64,000 nt of DNA, taken from positions 46,724 through 110,723 of the forward strand of contig NZ_BMQI01000009.1 of assembly GCF_014648035.1 (NCBI RefSeq). The letters are read 5' to 3'. Every line of letters begins with the position of its first letter. The stretch's first letter is position 1. Shown here one piece after another: positions 9,876 through 19,728 of the stretch. The DNA is from Shewanella algicola (GTDB taxonomy: Bacteria > Pseudomonadota > Gammaproteobacteria > Enterobacterales > Shewanellaceae). Below the pieces are notes generated by a model. The model was given only the letters and a program-made list of their open reading frames with translations. It ran no database searches and was not told the DNA's origin. The position numbers and the translations under genes are program-made.

Positions 9876-9904
9876 CTTGAAAACAGACCCGATAACCCCC
9901 ATTT
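9876..9904 (+). promoter_or_regulatory. Sigma-32 (heat-shock) promoter of fxsA
   Basis: CTTGAAA at 9876-9882, a 14-bp spacer, then CCCCATTT from 9897. This matches the E. coli sigma-32 consensus (CTTGAAA, 13-15 bp, CCCCATNT) at every defined position and lies 109 bp before the fxsA start. Confidence 0.85.
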
Positions 9905-10012
9905 AAGTTTCATCGGCAGTATTTTTTAGGTCGCCACTTTATTATTTATACGTCGCTACGTTATTCATTACACGTCGCCAACTGTAACAAAAAGCGATGA
10001 TTAGAGGCCAAT

Positions 10013-10597
10013 ATGTTTTTTATTCTATTGTTAATATTTGTACTTGTCCCGGTTGTGGAGCTCAACGTACTGATTGAAGTGGCCAGCTCTATTGGCTCAT
10101 GGACCACGGTCGGCTTGGTGTTATTTACTGCCGTTGTTGGAGTGTCATTAGTACGTAGTCAGGGCTTAAGTACGTTAATGACAGTACAACAAAAGCTTGC
10201 CCGCGGCGAAGCGCCAGGCCACGAGATTGTTGAAGGTATGATGTTAGCTGCTGCAGGTGTGTTGTTACTTATACCAGGGTTTGTGACCGACTTTATTGGC
10301 TTAATTTTATTAACCCCATTTACCCGCGCACCCATTGCGAAATATTTGTATAAGCGCATGCAACTGCGTGTGGTAGCTAATGGTGGCTTTAAAGGTGGTT
10401 TTGGCCCAGGGCAAAGCCCGTTTGGTCAATCGGGCCCATTTAGTAACCAAAATCCGTTCGATCAAAACGGCAATACTTTTGATGGTGATTTTGAACGTAA
10501 AGACGAGCAACCGCGCAGCCATCATATAGAGCAAAACAAAAGCGACGATGACATTATTGATGTTGAGCCGATAGACCCAAAAGATGACAAAAAATAA
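10013..10597 (+). CDS. fxsA: FxsA family membrane protein
   Basis: A 194-residue inner-membrane protein of the FxsA/YtzA family. The N-terminal 115 residues carry the family core (PVVELNVLIEVASSIGSWTT, then VGVSLVRSQG and MMLAAAGVLLLIPGFVTD) with three to four membrane segments. The C-terminal 75 residues are a hydrophilic Gly/Asn-rich then acidic tail facing the cytoplasm. Overexpression of E. coli FxsA relieves exclusion of phage T7 by the F plasmid PifA protein; its normal role is unknown. The sigma-32 promoter upstream indicates heat induction, consistent with its usual position near groE. Confidence 0.93.
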   Translation: MFFILLLIFVLVPVVELNVLIEVASSIGSWTTVGLVLFTAVVGVSLVRSQGLSTLMTVQQKLARGEAPGHEIVEGMMLAAAGVLLLIPGFVTDFIGLILLTPFTRAPIAKYLYKRMQLRVVANGGFKGGFGPGQSPFGQSGPFSNQNPFDQNGNTFDGDFERKDEQPRSHHIEQNKSDDDIIDVEPIDPKDDKK

Positions 10598-10612
10598 CCC
10601 TTTATCACAATA

Positions 10613-10650
10613 AAAACAGCCGACTAATGCAATTTAGTCGGCTGTTTTTA
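10613..10650. terminator. Bidirectional terminator between fxsA and the following convergent gene
   Basis: Stem AAAACAGCCGACTAA / TTAGTCGGCTGTTTT with a 6-nt loop, A run on the left and T run on the right. The right arm overlaps the 3' end of the minus-strand gene that stops at 10634. Confidence 0.88.
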
Positions 10651-10999
10651 TTTGTAACTGCTTATCTTGTTTGGCACCAAGCCAAAATGCGCTGGCGATA
10701 CTTAACACCCAATTGGCAATAAAAAACCAGGTGAGTTGCGATAACTCTGTCGATTGTGTGTCCAGTGCGACTTTAGATACCTCGGCGTAAATAGAGTTTA
10801 AATCGTTAGCAATATTGCCCGCCAAAATCTGCTCGGCAATCACTTGTGCACGGCTAATGAGATGGTTCATTAACAGTGCTATACACACTACACTTACGCT
10901 AATAAATCCCCAACCGAGCCACTTTTTACCTAGCCAAAGTTGGCCACTTCCAGGGCAAATAATCGCAGACATTAATGCGGCATAAATGGATTTTTTCAT
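10634..10999 (-). CDS. Small membrane protein, function unknown
   Basis: A 121-residue protein with about three membrane segments. Near the start, ICPGSGQLWLGKKWLGWGF resembles the turn of TM2-type proteins (proline-glycine, then a G-x-x-x-W hairpin), but the rest does not let me assign that family. A soluble helical stretch (residues 52-88) sits between membrane segments. It is monocistronic, convergent with fxsA and sharing its terminator. No function claimed. Confidence 0.6.
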   Translation of the reverse strand: MKKSIYAALMSAIICPGSGQLWLGKKWLGWGFISVSVVCIALLMNHLISRAQVIAEQILAGNIANDLNSIYAEVSKVALDTQSTELSQLTWFFIANWVLSIASAFWLGAKQDKQLQIKTAD

Positions 11000-11137
11000 T
11001 GTAGATGACTGATGATTTTGGCTTGAAACGGTAAATGATATTAACTCATCGGCCGCACCTAAAGGTAATGTTTGCCATAAAATTAATTGAAAATTAATCT
11101 GCTTCGTGCAAATCGCTAGAGCTTTAAAGGCTTGCTA

Positions 11138-12601
11138 TTAATCAATGATATTATTTGCCGAGGGTTTAGCGGCGGCAGTGCGAGAAAGGTGGTTATGCTG
11201 CTCATTATTGGCATCATAATCTGGGGTGTCTTGGTTTTTGTCACTGTAGGGTACAGTGTGCTTAATGTCGTTTGGTTCGCTAATTTTTGTGGCCAAGTAA
11301 TAGCAAGCAATACCCATTAACGTATTAGTGATTGGCAGAGCCAGTAAAACCCCTTTAATACCACCGATATAAGCACCCAATGCCGCAAATGGCAGCATTA
11401 ATAACATTAACCGGCAGAGGTTGATCACTAACGAACTCATTGGGCGGTGATAGGCATTTAAGCTGGTTGCAAAAATAATCACAATACCTAAAGGGCCATA
11501 AGCTGCTGGCAATACCATGACATAAAAACTCAACCAATCAATCACTAGTGGGTCGTTGGTAAACAGATGTGCAATGGCTGTGGCATTAAAATACAGCGGA
11601 ATAAATAACAAGGTTTGAAACACAAATACAAATTGAAGCGACATCAATAACGCTTTTTTAGCGCGCTCGGGTTGATTTGCCCCTAAGTTTTGCGCAATAA
11701 ACGGCATTAAACTCGACGATAAAGCAATCACCACGATGAGTAACACCGACTCTAAACGCGTACCCGCGCCAAATGCTGCTACCCCAGATTGATCAATACG
11801 CGCCAACATGGCCATAATCACCCCATTAGCAATTGGGTTAATCACATTCATTAATGCTGCTGGGCGTGCAATATGGGCCAAGGCTTTCCAGTGTAAAATC
11901 AGCCGGCCAATATCAAAGCTGGCAAATACAACTAACTTACGTTTAATAATGATTAAATATCCGGCTAACGACATCGCCACAACCCAAGACAGTGTGGTGG
12001 CAATGGCAGCGCCTAGAATCTCTAAACGTGGAAATGGCCCAATACCAAAGATGAGCAGAGGGTCGAGCACTAAATTAACCACCGCTGCAATCATCATAAT
12101 TTTAGCCGGTGTTCGCGTGTCACCTGTTGCACGTAATCCCTGGTTGCTAACCATTAATAATACTAGGGCTGGTGCGCCTAAGTACCAGTACCACATATAG
12201 TCGTTAATTAATGGCAGGCTGGCTTCGTTAGCGCCGAGTAAACTAAAAATTGGTTCAATAAACACACAACCGAGAATCGATAAGCCCCAAATAATCAACA
12301 ATGTGATGCACAACGCATCAAACAAAAATACTTTTGATTCGGGTGCATGGCCGCTACCAATTAAGCGCCCGAGATTAGTCGAAACCCCTACGCCTAAACC
12401 AATACCAATACTCGAAATAACTAAGGTCACCGGAAAGGTAAAACTCACAGCGGCTAAAGGTTCGGTACCCAACTTACTGATAAAAAACACGTCTACTAGA
12501 CTGCCGCCCAGAATGGTCATAATTCCAATCAGGTTAGGCAAGGTCATATTAAGCAGCACACGACCAATTGGCCCGCTGAGTAACCCGTGTCTGTCTTTCA
12601 T
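11138..12601 (-). CDS. MATE family multidrug/Na+ efflux transporter
   Basis: A 487-residue inner-membrane protein with twelve predicted membrane segments in two related halves. It starts GPIGRVLLNMTLPNLIGIM, and IGSGHAPESK lies after segment two, both typical of MATE transporters, which export cationic drugs or metabolites using Na+ or H+ gradients. A hydrophilic Asn/Asp-rich tail of about 45 residues at the C-terminus is longer than usual. It stands alone between the gene ending at 10634 and groES, separating fxsA from groESL. Substrate unknown. Confidence 0.9.
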   Translation of the reverse strand: MKDRHGLLSGPIGRVLLNMTLPNLIGIMTILGGSLVDVFFISKLGTEPLAAVSFTFPVTLVISSIGIGLGVGVSTNLGRLIGSGHAPESKVFLFDALCITLLIIWGLSILGCVFIEPIFSLLGANEASLPLINDYMWYWYLGAPALVLLMVSNQGLRATGDTRTPAKIMMIAAVVNLVLDPLLIFGIGPFPRLEILGAAIATTLSWVVAMSLAGYLIIIKRKLVVFASFDIGRLILHWKALAHIARPAALMNVINPIANGVIMAMLARIDQSGVAAFGAGTRLESVLLIVVIALSSSLMPFIAQNLGANQPERAKKALLMSLQFVFVFQTLLFIPLYFNATAIAHLFTNDPLVIDWLSFYVMVLPAAYGPLGIVIIFATSLNAYHRPMSSLVINLCRLMLLMLPFAALGAYIGGIKGVLLALPITNTLMGIACYYLATKISEPNDIKHTVPYSDKNQDTPDYDANNEQHNHLSRTAAAKPSANNIID

Positions 12602-12706
12602 CTATTCTCAGGTGTTTAATACGTTTAAAGGAGGCGAATTCTATCAGTATTAGTAAAGTTTTAATAAAATAGACTTAAAAAAAGTGTAGTTTTTTTTTAA
12701 ATTCCC

Positions 12707-12735
12707 CTTGGATCTGTGATCAACTACCCCCATAT
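12707..12735 (+). promoter_or_regulatory. Sigma-32 (heat-shock) promoter of groESL
   Basis: CTTGGAT at 12707-12713, a 14-bp spacer, then CCCCATAT from 12728. One base of the -35 (G for A) departs from the E. coli sigma-32 consensus. It lies 83 bp before the groES start, and the spacer length equals that at fxsA. Confidence 0.85.
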
Positions 12736-12746
12736 CACATGCATCG

Positions 12747-12765
12747 AAGGGAAAATCCCTTTTTT
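12747..12765 (+). terminator. Terminator-like hairpin inside the groESL leader
   Basis: AAGGGA, three A, TCCCTT, then four more T: a 6-bp stem with T run, between the sigma-32 promoter and groES. It is short, so it may be a leader structure and not a working terminator. Confidence 0.4.
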
Positions 12766-12817
12766 GTTAGTCAATAGCCTCGTTTTTTGGGCATCACATC
12801 ATTAGGAGAGTTCATAG

Positions 12818-13108
12818 ATGAATATTCGTCCATTACATGACCGCGTTATCGTTAAACGTTTAGAAGTTGAATCTAAATCTGCAGGCGGTATCGTGCTTAC
12901 TGGCAGTGCTGCAGAGAAATCAACTCGCGGTAAAATTCTTGCTGTAGGCAATGGTCGTATTTCAGAAAACGGCACAGTTACTCCACTTGACGTTAAAGTG
13001 GGCGACGTTGTGATCTTCAATGAAGGTTATGGCGTGAAAAAAGAAAAAATTGACGGTGAAGAAGTATTAATCCTGTCAGAAGCTGACCTGATGGCAGTTG
13101 TAGGCTAA
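12818..13108 (+). CDS. groES: Co-chaperonin GroES (Cpn10)
   Basis: A 96-residue co-chaperonin that caps the GroEL ring as a heptamer during ATP-driven folding in the cytoplasm. It starts [16 protein letters not shown], the Cpn10 signature; the mobile loop [18 protein letters not shown] spans about residues 20-37. The GGAG ribosome-binding site lies 9 bp before the ATG. It is 58 bp before groEL in the same transcript and heat-induced from the upstream sigma-32 promoter. Confidence 0.98.
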   Translation: MNIRPLHDRVIVKRLEVESKSAGGIVLTGSAAEKSTRGKILAVGNGRISENGTVTPLDVKVGDVVIFNEGYGVKKEKIDGEEVLILSEADLMAVVG

Positions 13109-13139
13109 GCCTCGTCCATCAACTCGACTTTCCAATTAA

Positions 13140-14816
<1,677 letters not shown>

Positions 14817-14945
14817 TCTAACTGGTTAAAATGGGTTATAGCGGCGTTACTTTGCAGCTCGTGTAGAAAAACGCTACACGTCGCTACAAAAAGCCTTGCT
14901 CTAAGCCCATTTTTCCTGCGTTAGATGCTTATGCTGGTCTGAAGC

Positions 14946-15155
14946 CTAAAAGCTCAAGCCAAACTTCTTGTAAAAGAATTGAGAAAGCCCCGATACCTAA
15001 CGGTATCGGGGCTTTTTGTTTCTTTCTAGTCTAAATCGGTGATAACTGCGTTACTTCACCACTCACTTAGGCGTAGGTGATTAATAAAAGCTGAAAGCTT
15101 AAAACCAAACGTCTTGTAAAAGAACTCTTGGTGGATAGATGAAAGCCTCGATACT
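14946..15155. repeat. Two diverged copies of a post-groEL segment
   Basis: This covers the gene-free stretch after groEL (14817-15221). The block around CCAAACTTCTTGTAAAAGAA at 14959-14978 recurs at 15105-15124 with one difference, 146 bp on. Flanking words also recur in order: TAAAAGCT before it, and GAAAGCC then CGATAC after it. Copy 1 carries an intact terminator; in copy 2 the matching hairpin has decayed. Confidence 0.65.
14986..15018 (+). terminator. Rho-independent terminator of groESL
   Basis: A 12-bp perfect GC-rich stem AGCCCCGATACC / GGTATCGGGGCT with loop TAAC and five T. It lies 170 bp after the groEL stop, with no gene in between. Confidence 0.92.
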
Positions 15156-15221
15156 ATCTATATTGGGTGTTTAATATTTGTGATTTTGGGAGAGTTTAAG
15201 AGCAGTTTTACTCATGCTCAT

Positions 15222-16166
15222 TTACTCAGATTTGTATTTAATCGCCCAGTAGCTTTCCCAATGGATGTTGCTTTTCCAGAGGTCATAAAACATAAATGCC
15301 ATAAAAAGAGTTAGCATTATTATGCATGAGGTTAGGTGTTCTGATTTGGTATTCTCAAATTCATGGTGTTGTGATGCTACAAATAACATTAAATTATTAT
15401 TTTCTAATAATTCGCTGTTGACGATATTTTTTAATGCATTGAGATAACCACTATTTTCGAAAACAAAATCACTTTTTTTGAAGTATTTGACGTTTTTCAA
15501 CGATGTATTTTGGCAATTATCAATACTTTCTTTAATGTGGCTATCTACCTCATTGCTGGCAAATTTTACCGCTTTATCGACTGAAAAAGGATAGTTGAAA
15601 CCAGCCCAAAGATTGCTGTTGTTTGTTAATTTAATTACGCAAAATACATCTATTGCTTTGCTATACTTTTGTGATGGATTCGATTGAACTTGTATAGCTT
15701 TGGGGCCAGAAAAATCTGCAGTGTCTACTGTGAAATATATTGGCATCCCCTTTTCGTGCCATTGTGTTGGGTCATCTAATTGTGACAATGTTGATATGCC
15801 TAATGTACTAAATAGATAAGCTGATATAAGTAATACCATTTGAATACCAAAAAGTGACAGTGAAATGGCGTTTTTATATTGATATTTTTTAAACTCAAGA
15901 AATGAAAATGGTATTTTCATCGAGCGAATTGAAATAGTCGCGATGATACCCGTTAGACAAAATAAGCTTACAATACCATTCCACTCAATCCACGTTAGAT
16001 ACGTTTGGTAAAAATGACTGCGGCTAAAAGACTCAGAAAAATATTGAGTAAATAGTAGAGAGCAGAGAAAAAAGGCTAGGCTAAATAAGCTTATCTTTAG
16101 CAAGCAAGGGATTAAAAAATATCTGAGCTTAATTTGATATGGTTTCATGTTTGGTGTTTTGGTCAA
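15222..16166 (-). CDS. Membrane protein of unknown function, third gene of NERD-NYN operon
   Basis: I do not recognise this 314-residue protein. It has three membrane segments near the N-terminus (about 16-40, 62-82 and 100-124), a soluble domain of about 150 residues (125-278), and a final membrane segment near 279-297. A start at TTG 16166, 4 bp after the NYN gene stop and behind a GGGG Shine-Dalgarno on the minus strand, is taken; the ATG at 16148 is an alternative without a clear ribosome-binding site. Its AT-rich sequence differs from the nearby chaperonins. Close coupling to a NYN nuclease and a NERD protein suggests one functional unit, role unknown. Confidence 0.65.
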   Translation of the reverse strand: MTKTPNMKPYQIKLRYFLIPCLLKISLFSLAFFLCSLLFTQYFSESFSRSHFYQTYLTWIEWNGIVSLFCLTGIIATISIRSMKIPFSFLEFKKYQYKNAISLSLFGIQMVLLISAYLFSTLGISTLSQLDDPTQWHEKGMPIYFTVDTADFSGPKAIQVQSNPSQKYSKAIDVFCVIKLTNNSNLWAGFNYPFSVDKAVKFASNEVDSHIKESIDNCQNTSLKNVKYFKKSDFVFENSGYLNALKNIVNSELLENNNLMLFVASQHHEFENTKSEHLTSCIIMLTLFMAFMFYDLWKSNIHWESYWAIKYKSE

Positions 16167-16170
16167 ATCG

Positions 16171-16899
16171 TCATTTCCCCTTGCCGTTAACCGTTTTATG
16201 CCTTTTTTTGTCTCTTATCCAAATGACTGAGCCGTTGGTTTTTTTCATATCAAAAAGGTCTATAGATGCGAATAAATCACTCAGCTTCTTGAAGCCATAA
16301 TTACGTTGATCAAACGAGGCATGATTCGAAATATGAGTCCCTATAGGTCCTAACATTGCCCAACCGTCATCATCTTCTACAGCCTCAATAGCTTGCCTCA
16401 ATAAACTAATAAGCTTTGTATCCTTGTTTAAGCTTTTAGTGGCTGCAGGTAATGGAATCTCTTCACTTGGATCATCATCGAGAAATAAAAAGCGAGAACA
16501 ACTATTCACAAATGGCATAGGCGCTTTGCGCTCTCCAAATCCTATGATGGTTTTACCATCAGCCAGTGCTCTGGTGACTAAGGGGGTAAAATCGCAATCT
16601 GATGAAACTAAACAAATAACATCTACATCTTTTGTATATAAAACATCCATAACATCAATAACCAGTGCCATGTCTGTGGCGTTTTTACCTTTAGTTAAAT
16701 CGAATTGCTGGATGGGTTGAATAGCATACTCATGTAGCACATCTTCCCAAGTTTTTAAATTAGCGTTTTTCCAATTTCCGTATGCTTTACGTATATTTAC
16801 CACACCATAGCGAGCAAGTTCTGATAACACTTTATCTATTTTCTTAGCTGGAGCATTATCAGCATCAATAAATACTGCGATTTTATCCTTATCTTTCAT
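16171..16899 (-). CDS. NYN-domain (LabA/PIN-like) ribonuclease with OST-HTH/LOTUS-like C-terminus
   Basis: A 242-residue protein. The NYN domain (residues 1-150) has the acidic metal-binding set of PIN-like nucleases: FIDADN at 10-15, NATDMAL near 76 and SSDCDF near 100. After a linker, residues 170-235 (LISLLRQAIEAVEDDDGWAM, then QRNYGFKKLSDLF) look like an OST-HTH/LOTUS RNA-binding domain. Proteins of this NYN plus LOTUS form are widespread in bacteria and are predicted RNases of uncertain target. It is 34 bp downstream of the NERD gene and 4 bp upstream of a membrane-protein gene, all on one strand. Confidence 0.85.
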   Translation of the reverse strand: MKDKDKIAVFIDADNAPAKKIDKVLSELARYGVVNIRKAYGNWKNANLKTWEDVLHEYAIQPIQQFDLTKGKNATDMALVIDVMDVLYTKDVDVICLVSSDCDFTPLVTRALADGKTIIGFGERKAPMPFVNSCSRFLFLDDDPSEEIPLPAATKSLNKDTKLISLLRQAIEAVEDDDGWAMLGPIGTHISNHASFDQRNYGFKKLSDLFASIDLFDMKKTNGSVIWIRDKKRHKTVNGKGK

Positions 16900-16933
16900 G
16901 TTGACGTCCTAGTCTGAGAATCAGAGTTAATAA

Positions 16934-17971
16934 TTAAACAATCCGCTTTTCAAATCCACAATCCGCACAATTCAAGGTGTAGGTTTCTTTGCGCTTGGTG
17001 ACTTTGGTATTTTTACTCATGCATTGTGGGCAGGCTTGTTTCATTGGTGTGTTTTTACTGCATTGATTGCAGTTGATGTAATAACCGAACTTGCCATACA
17101 TGGGCGTGTATTGCGTTGATTCACCACAATGTTTACAGCTTAGTTTTGGGTGTTGCACTGGTGCTAATGTGGCTACTGCTTGAGGCATTGCAGTATTGGA
17201 TTGAGCTAGATGATAAGTGGGTGTTGATGCTGTCTCCAACGCTAGTTCAAGCTCTGGTGTGTTTGCTATCGGTTGGATTTGCTTTCTTTCCACCTGAGCA
17301 TAATTAGCTTGCTGAATATTTGAGTCGATATGTTGGCTAATAAGAAATTGACCAATTGAATTGAGTTCTTGTTGGTTGAAATCAGGACGGGTATCAGCGA
17401 CATTCATCAAGCGGATTATTTTGTGTTTAAGATTCATGATGCTTTTGAGTTCATCGACCAAAAATTCGGTTTTGAAAAGCTTGTCGGAAATCTCTTTCGG
17501 CATGGTTTTCCGGTCGATGACAGCATTACTGGATACCGCACATAAATAGTGCCAACAACGTCCATTGAAGCCTTGCTGCTTTATACCGAGGAACTTACTT
17601 AATATTTCACTCTTATGATGCTTCAACATTTCCTTTAACAAGGTTTGTTGCAACTCGACTTGCTTGATGGGCGAGGGCATACCTGACCATTGGCTGTTAT
17701 AGCTGCGTGTCCATTCACCCTGGTTGTTCACTTTAACGTGACCTTTAATGCTTTTTGATTCAATTAGCACAAAGCCATAGGTGTACACGATCAAGTGATC
17801 GATTTGAGCGGTTTCATCATTAAAGCTGAATTTGAAGTCGTTGATAACCAGCACTTCAGGATTGTCTTTAAATGCGCGGCGTAAAAAGAAGGCCACATCT
17901 TGTTCTTGCTTTTGTCCCGCAATAGCCTGTGGAGTCGAGGTCGTTTGGAGTGATTTAGTTTTGAGAATCAT
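16934..17971 (-). CDS. NERD-domain protein with C-terminal zinc ribbons
   Basis: A 345-residue protein. The nuclease-related NERD domain spans about residues 18-130, with the conserved sequence AGQKQEQDVAFFLRR, the acidic AQIDHLIV and the IESKS strand expected of the nuclease-like core. A middle helical region (135-220) and a low-complexity Gln/Thr linker follow. The C-terminus (about 275-345) has two CxxC...CxxC zinc ribbons like topoisomerase I tails, suggesting DNA or RNA binding. It is first gene of an operon with a NYN ribonuclease and a membrane protein. NERD proteins often occur on mobile elements; the function here is open. Confidence 0.85.
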   Translation of the reverse strand: MILKTKSLQTTSTPQAIAGQKQEQDVAFFLRRAFKDNPEVLVINDFKFSFNDETAQIDHLIVYTYGFVLIESKSIKGHVKVNNQGEWTRSYNSQWSGMPSPIKQVELQQTLLKEMLKHHKSEILSKFLGIKQQGFNGRCWHYLCAVSSNAVIDRKTMPKEISDKLFKTEFLVDELKSIMNLKHKIIRLMNVADTRPDFNQQELNSIGQFLISQHIDSNIQQANYAQVERKQIQPIANTPELELALETASTPTYHLAQSNTAMPQAVATLAPVQHPKLSCKHCGESTQYTPMYGKFGYYINCNQCSKNTPMKQACPQCMSKNTKVTKRKETYTLNCADCGFEKRIV

Positions 17972-18172
17972 TTATCAACAGCATCCATTCATAACTTGAT
18001 AATAATCAACCTCATAATATCTATTTTGCTGATAAAAAAGCTAGTGATAATTTTAAAAGTAGGTTTGTTCTGCTCCCTTTATCTATTTTATTGACGTAAA
18101 TGAGCTCTGATCCTGACGAATCCCCCACAAAAGAATTAATAGAAATAATGAGATAGGTTAAAAATTGAGGAA

Positions 18173-18239
18173 CATTCATGGCATTTAGTGATCAAATTTA
18201 TCGCCAAACAAAAATTACCACGAGTAAATGCCATGAATG
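18173..18239 (+). promoter_or_regulatory. Inverted repeat that would sequester the transposase start
   Basis: A perfect 15-bp inverted repeat, CATTCATGGCATTTA at 18173-18187 and its complement at 18225-18239, encloses a 37-nt loop. The right arm covers the ATG codons at 18233 and 18237. In a read-through transcript the start would be buried in the stem. Confidence 0.7.
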
Positions 18240-19439
18240 CAAAACAAGTTTTATCAAAATGCCTCTCACTTGTCACCCGCCCTTTTATCGCAAAATATGC
18301 ACAAAACTCGCCGACAAAGTCTGTTCTCTGCAATTGAAAACTCAATGAATGGTGGAGCATTATCAATCACTGGACTTGGTCGTGATCTTGAAAGTAAAAC
18401 CAAGGAAAAACATAAGATTAAGCGGGTTGATAGGCTTTGCAGTAATCCTCATCTTCATCGTAATATAGAGTTCATTTATACTCGCATGACCTGCTTGCTC
18501 ATCGGGAAAATGAAGCAACCCATCATTCATATCGATTGGTCAGATCTTGATGATCGTAAGCAACATTTTCTCATTCGAGCATCTTTGGCGGCTCAAGGAC
18601 GCTCATTGACACTTTATGAGGAAATACATCCGCTAGACAAAAAAGAGAAGCCTAAAACTCATCTACTCTTTCTAACCAAACTGAAGGCGATGCTACCTAG
18701 TGACGGCAAGCCTGTCATCGTGACTGATGCTGGATTTCGAATTCCATGGTTTAAACAAATACTGTCACTTGATTGGGATTATGTCGGGCGATTCAGAAAC
18801 AGAACTCACTGTAAAAAGCATATTGGGGATGATTGGTTTCCAGTTAAAAATTTGTATGCTCAAGCAAACGCAAATGCCAAAAATCTCGGCATATATTACT
18901 TAGGCGAGCAAACAGCTTTTAAATCTCGCTTAGTGATTTTTAAACGCAACGCTAAAGGGCGAAAAGACAAAGTGGCTACAGGTGATAAAGCTAGGCGGAG
19001 TAAACAGTCACGAACAAGTGCCGATCGAGAAAAAGAGCCGTGGTTACTAGCAACATCGCTATGCAGTAGAAGAGATGCTGCTAAAAGAGTCGTTAAAATT
19101 TATGCGACGAGGATGCAGATAGAAGAGAGTTTTAGAGATGTTAAAACAGGGTTGAAAATGAATGATAGTGGCTCAAGGATTATGCATAAGCTCAGTGTAT
19201 TGCTACTCATCGCCTGCTTATCTCAATTTATGCTATACCTGCTAGGATTGGCAGTTAAATCTGCTGATAAGCATAGACAATACCGAACGAATTCAATCAA
19301 GCATCGTAATGTTTTATCAAATCAATTTATGTGATTAAGGGCCTACAAAGATAAGTCTTTGAGACTACTGAAGTCACATTGGTTAGCAGGAATTAAGACG
19401 CTACAATCGTTAATCAAGGATCCACAAGCATGCTATTAA
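18233..19439 (+). pseudogene. IS4/IS10-like transposase, frameshifted and prematurely stopped
   Basis: The central 330 residues are clearly an IS4-family DDE transposase: HIDWSDLDDRKQHFLIRASL, then VTDAGFRIPWFKQ, and the YREK-like IYATRMQIEESFRDVK. Two lesions are visible. The ATG at 18233 opens MNAKQVLSKCLSLVT in a different frame from the main body, which takes over near 18297 (MHKTRRQSLF). A TGA at 19332-19334 stops the main frame, yet 34 more family-like codons (LRAYKDKSLRLLKSHW) continue in the same frame to a TAA at 19437. It should be non-functional. Confidence 0.85.
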
Positions 19440-19580
19440 ATTCATGGGGATCCCTCAGACTCTGACCCCATTTATTTCATTTATTTAAAGGGGCAGCTTC
19501 TCAAAGAATACAATACAGGTAATGGCATTATCAGAGGCATGTTTACTTAATTCACCGATTTTGTAGGAGAAAAGTTAGTT

Positions 19581-19616
19581 GGTTAGTCTTCAATGTATCT
19601 CCATTGAAGACTAACC
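19581..19616. repeat. Perfect 15-bp hairpin in the spacer before the GGDEF gene
   Basis: GGTTAGTCTTCAATG at 19581-19595 and its exact complement at 19602-19616, with a 6-nt loop. No T run follows, so it is not a standard terminator. The rest of the 290-bp spacer 19440-19728 holds the IS end and AT-rich DNA with no other signal I can name. Confidence 0.75.
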
Positions 19617-19728
19617 ATATTACGGATCAAAATAAAGCGTATATTTTCAATAATCAAATGTACTCAGCTTGCGATGATATATAATTAGATTTAAAATAAA
19701 TTATTGTGCCTACTGAAAAGTAAAAATT

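Larger units (their letters stand above)
18102..19469 (+). mobile_element. IS4/IS10-type insertion sequence, inactive copy
   Basis: A region of about 1.37 kb carrying a broken transposase, bounded by imperfect 24-bp inverted repeats at 18102-18125 and 19446-19469 (17 of 24 match; both reach ATCCCC on the inner side). AAAT to the left and ATTT to the right may extend the repeats. I see no clean target-site duplication, which, with the decayed transposase, suggests an old insertion. It separates the NERD-NYN operon from the GGDEF gene. Ends are approximate. Confidence 0.75.
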
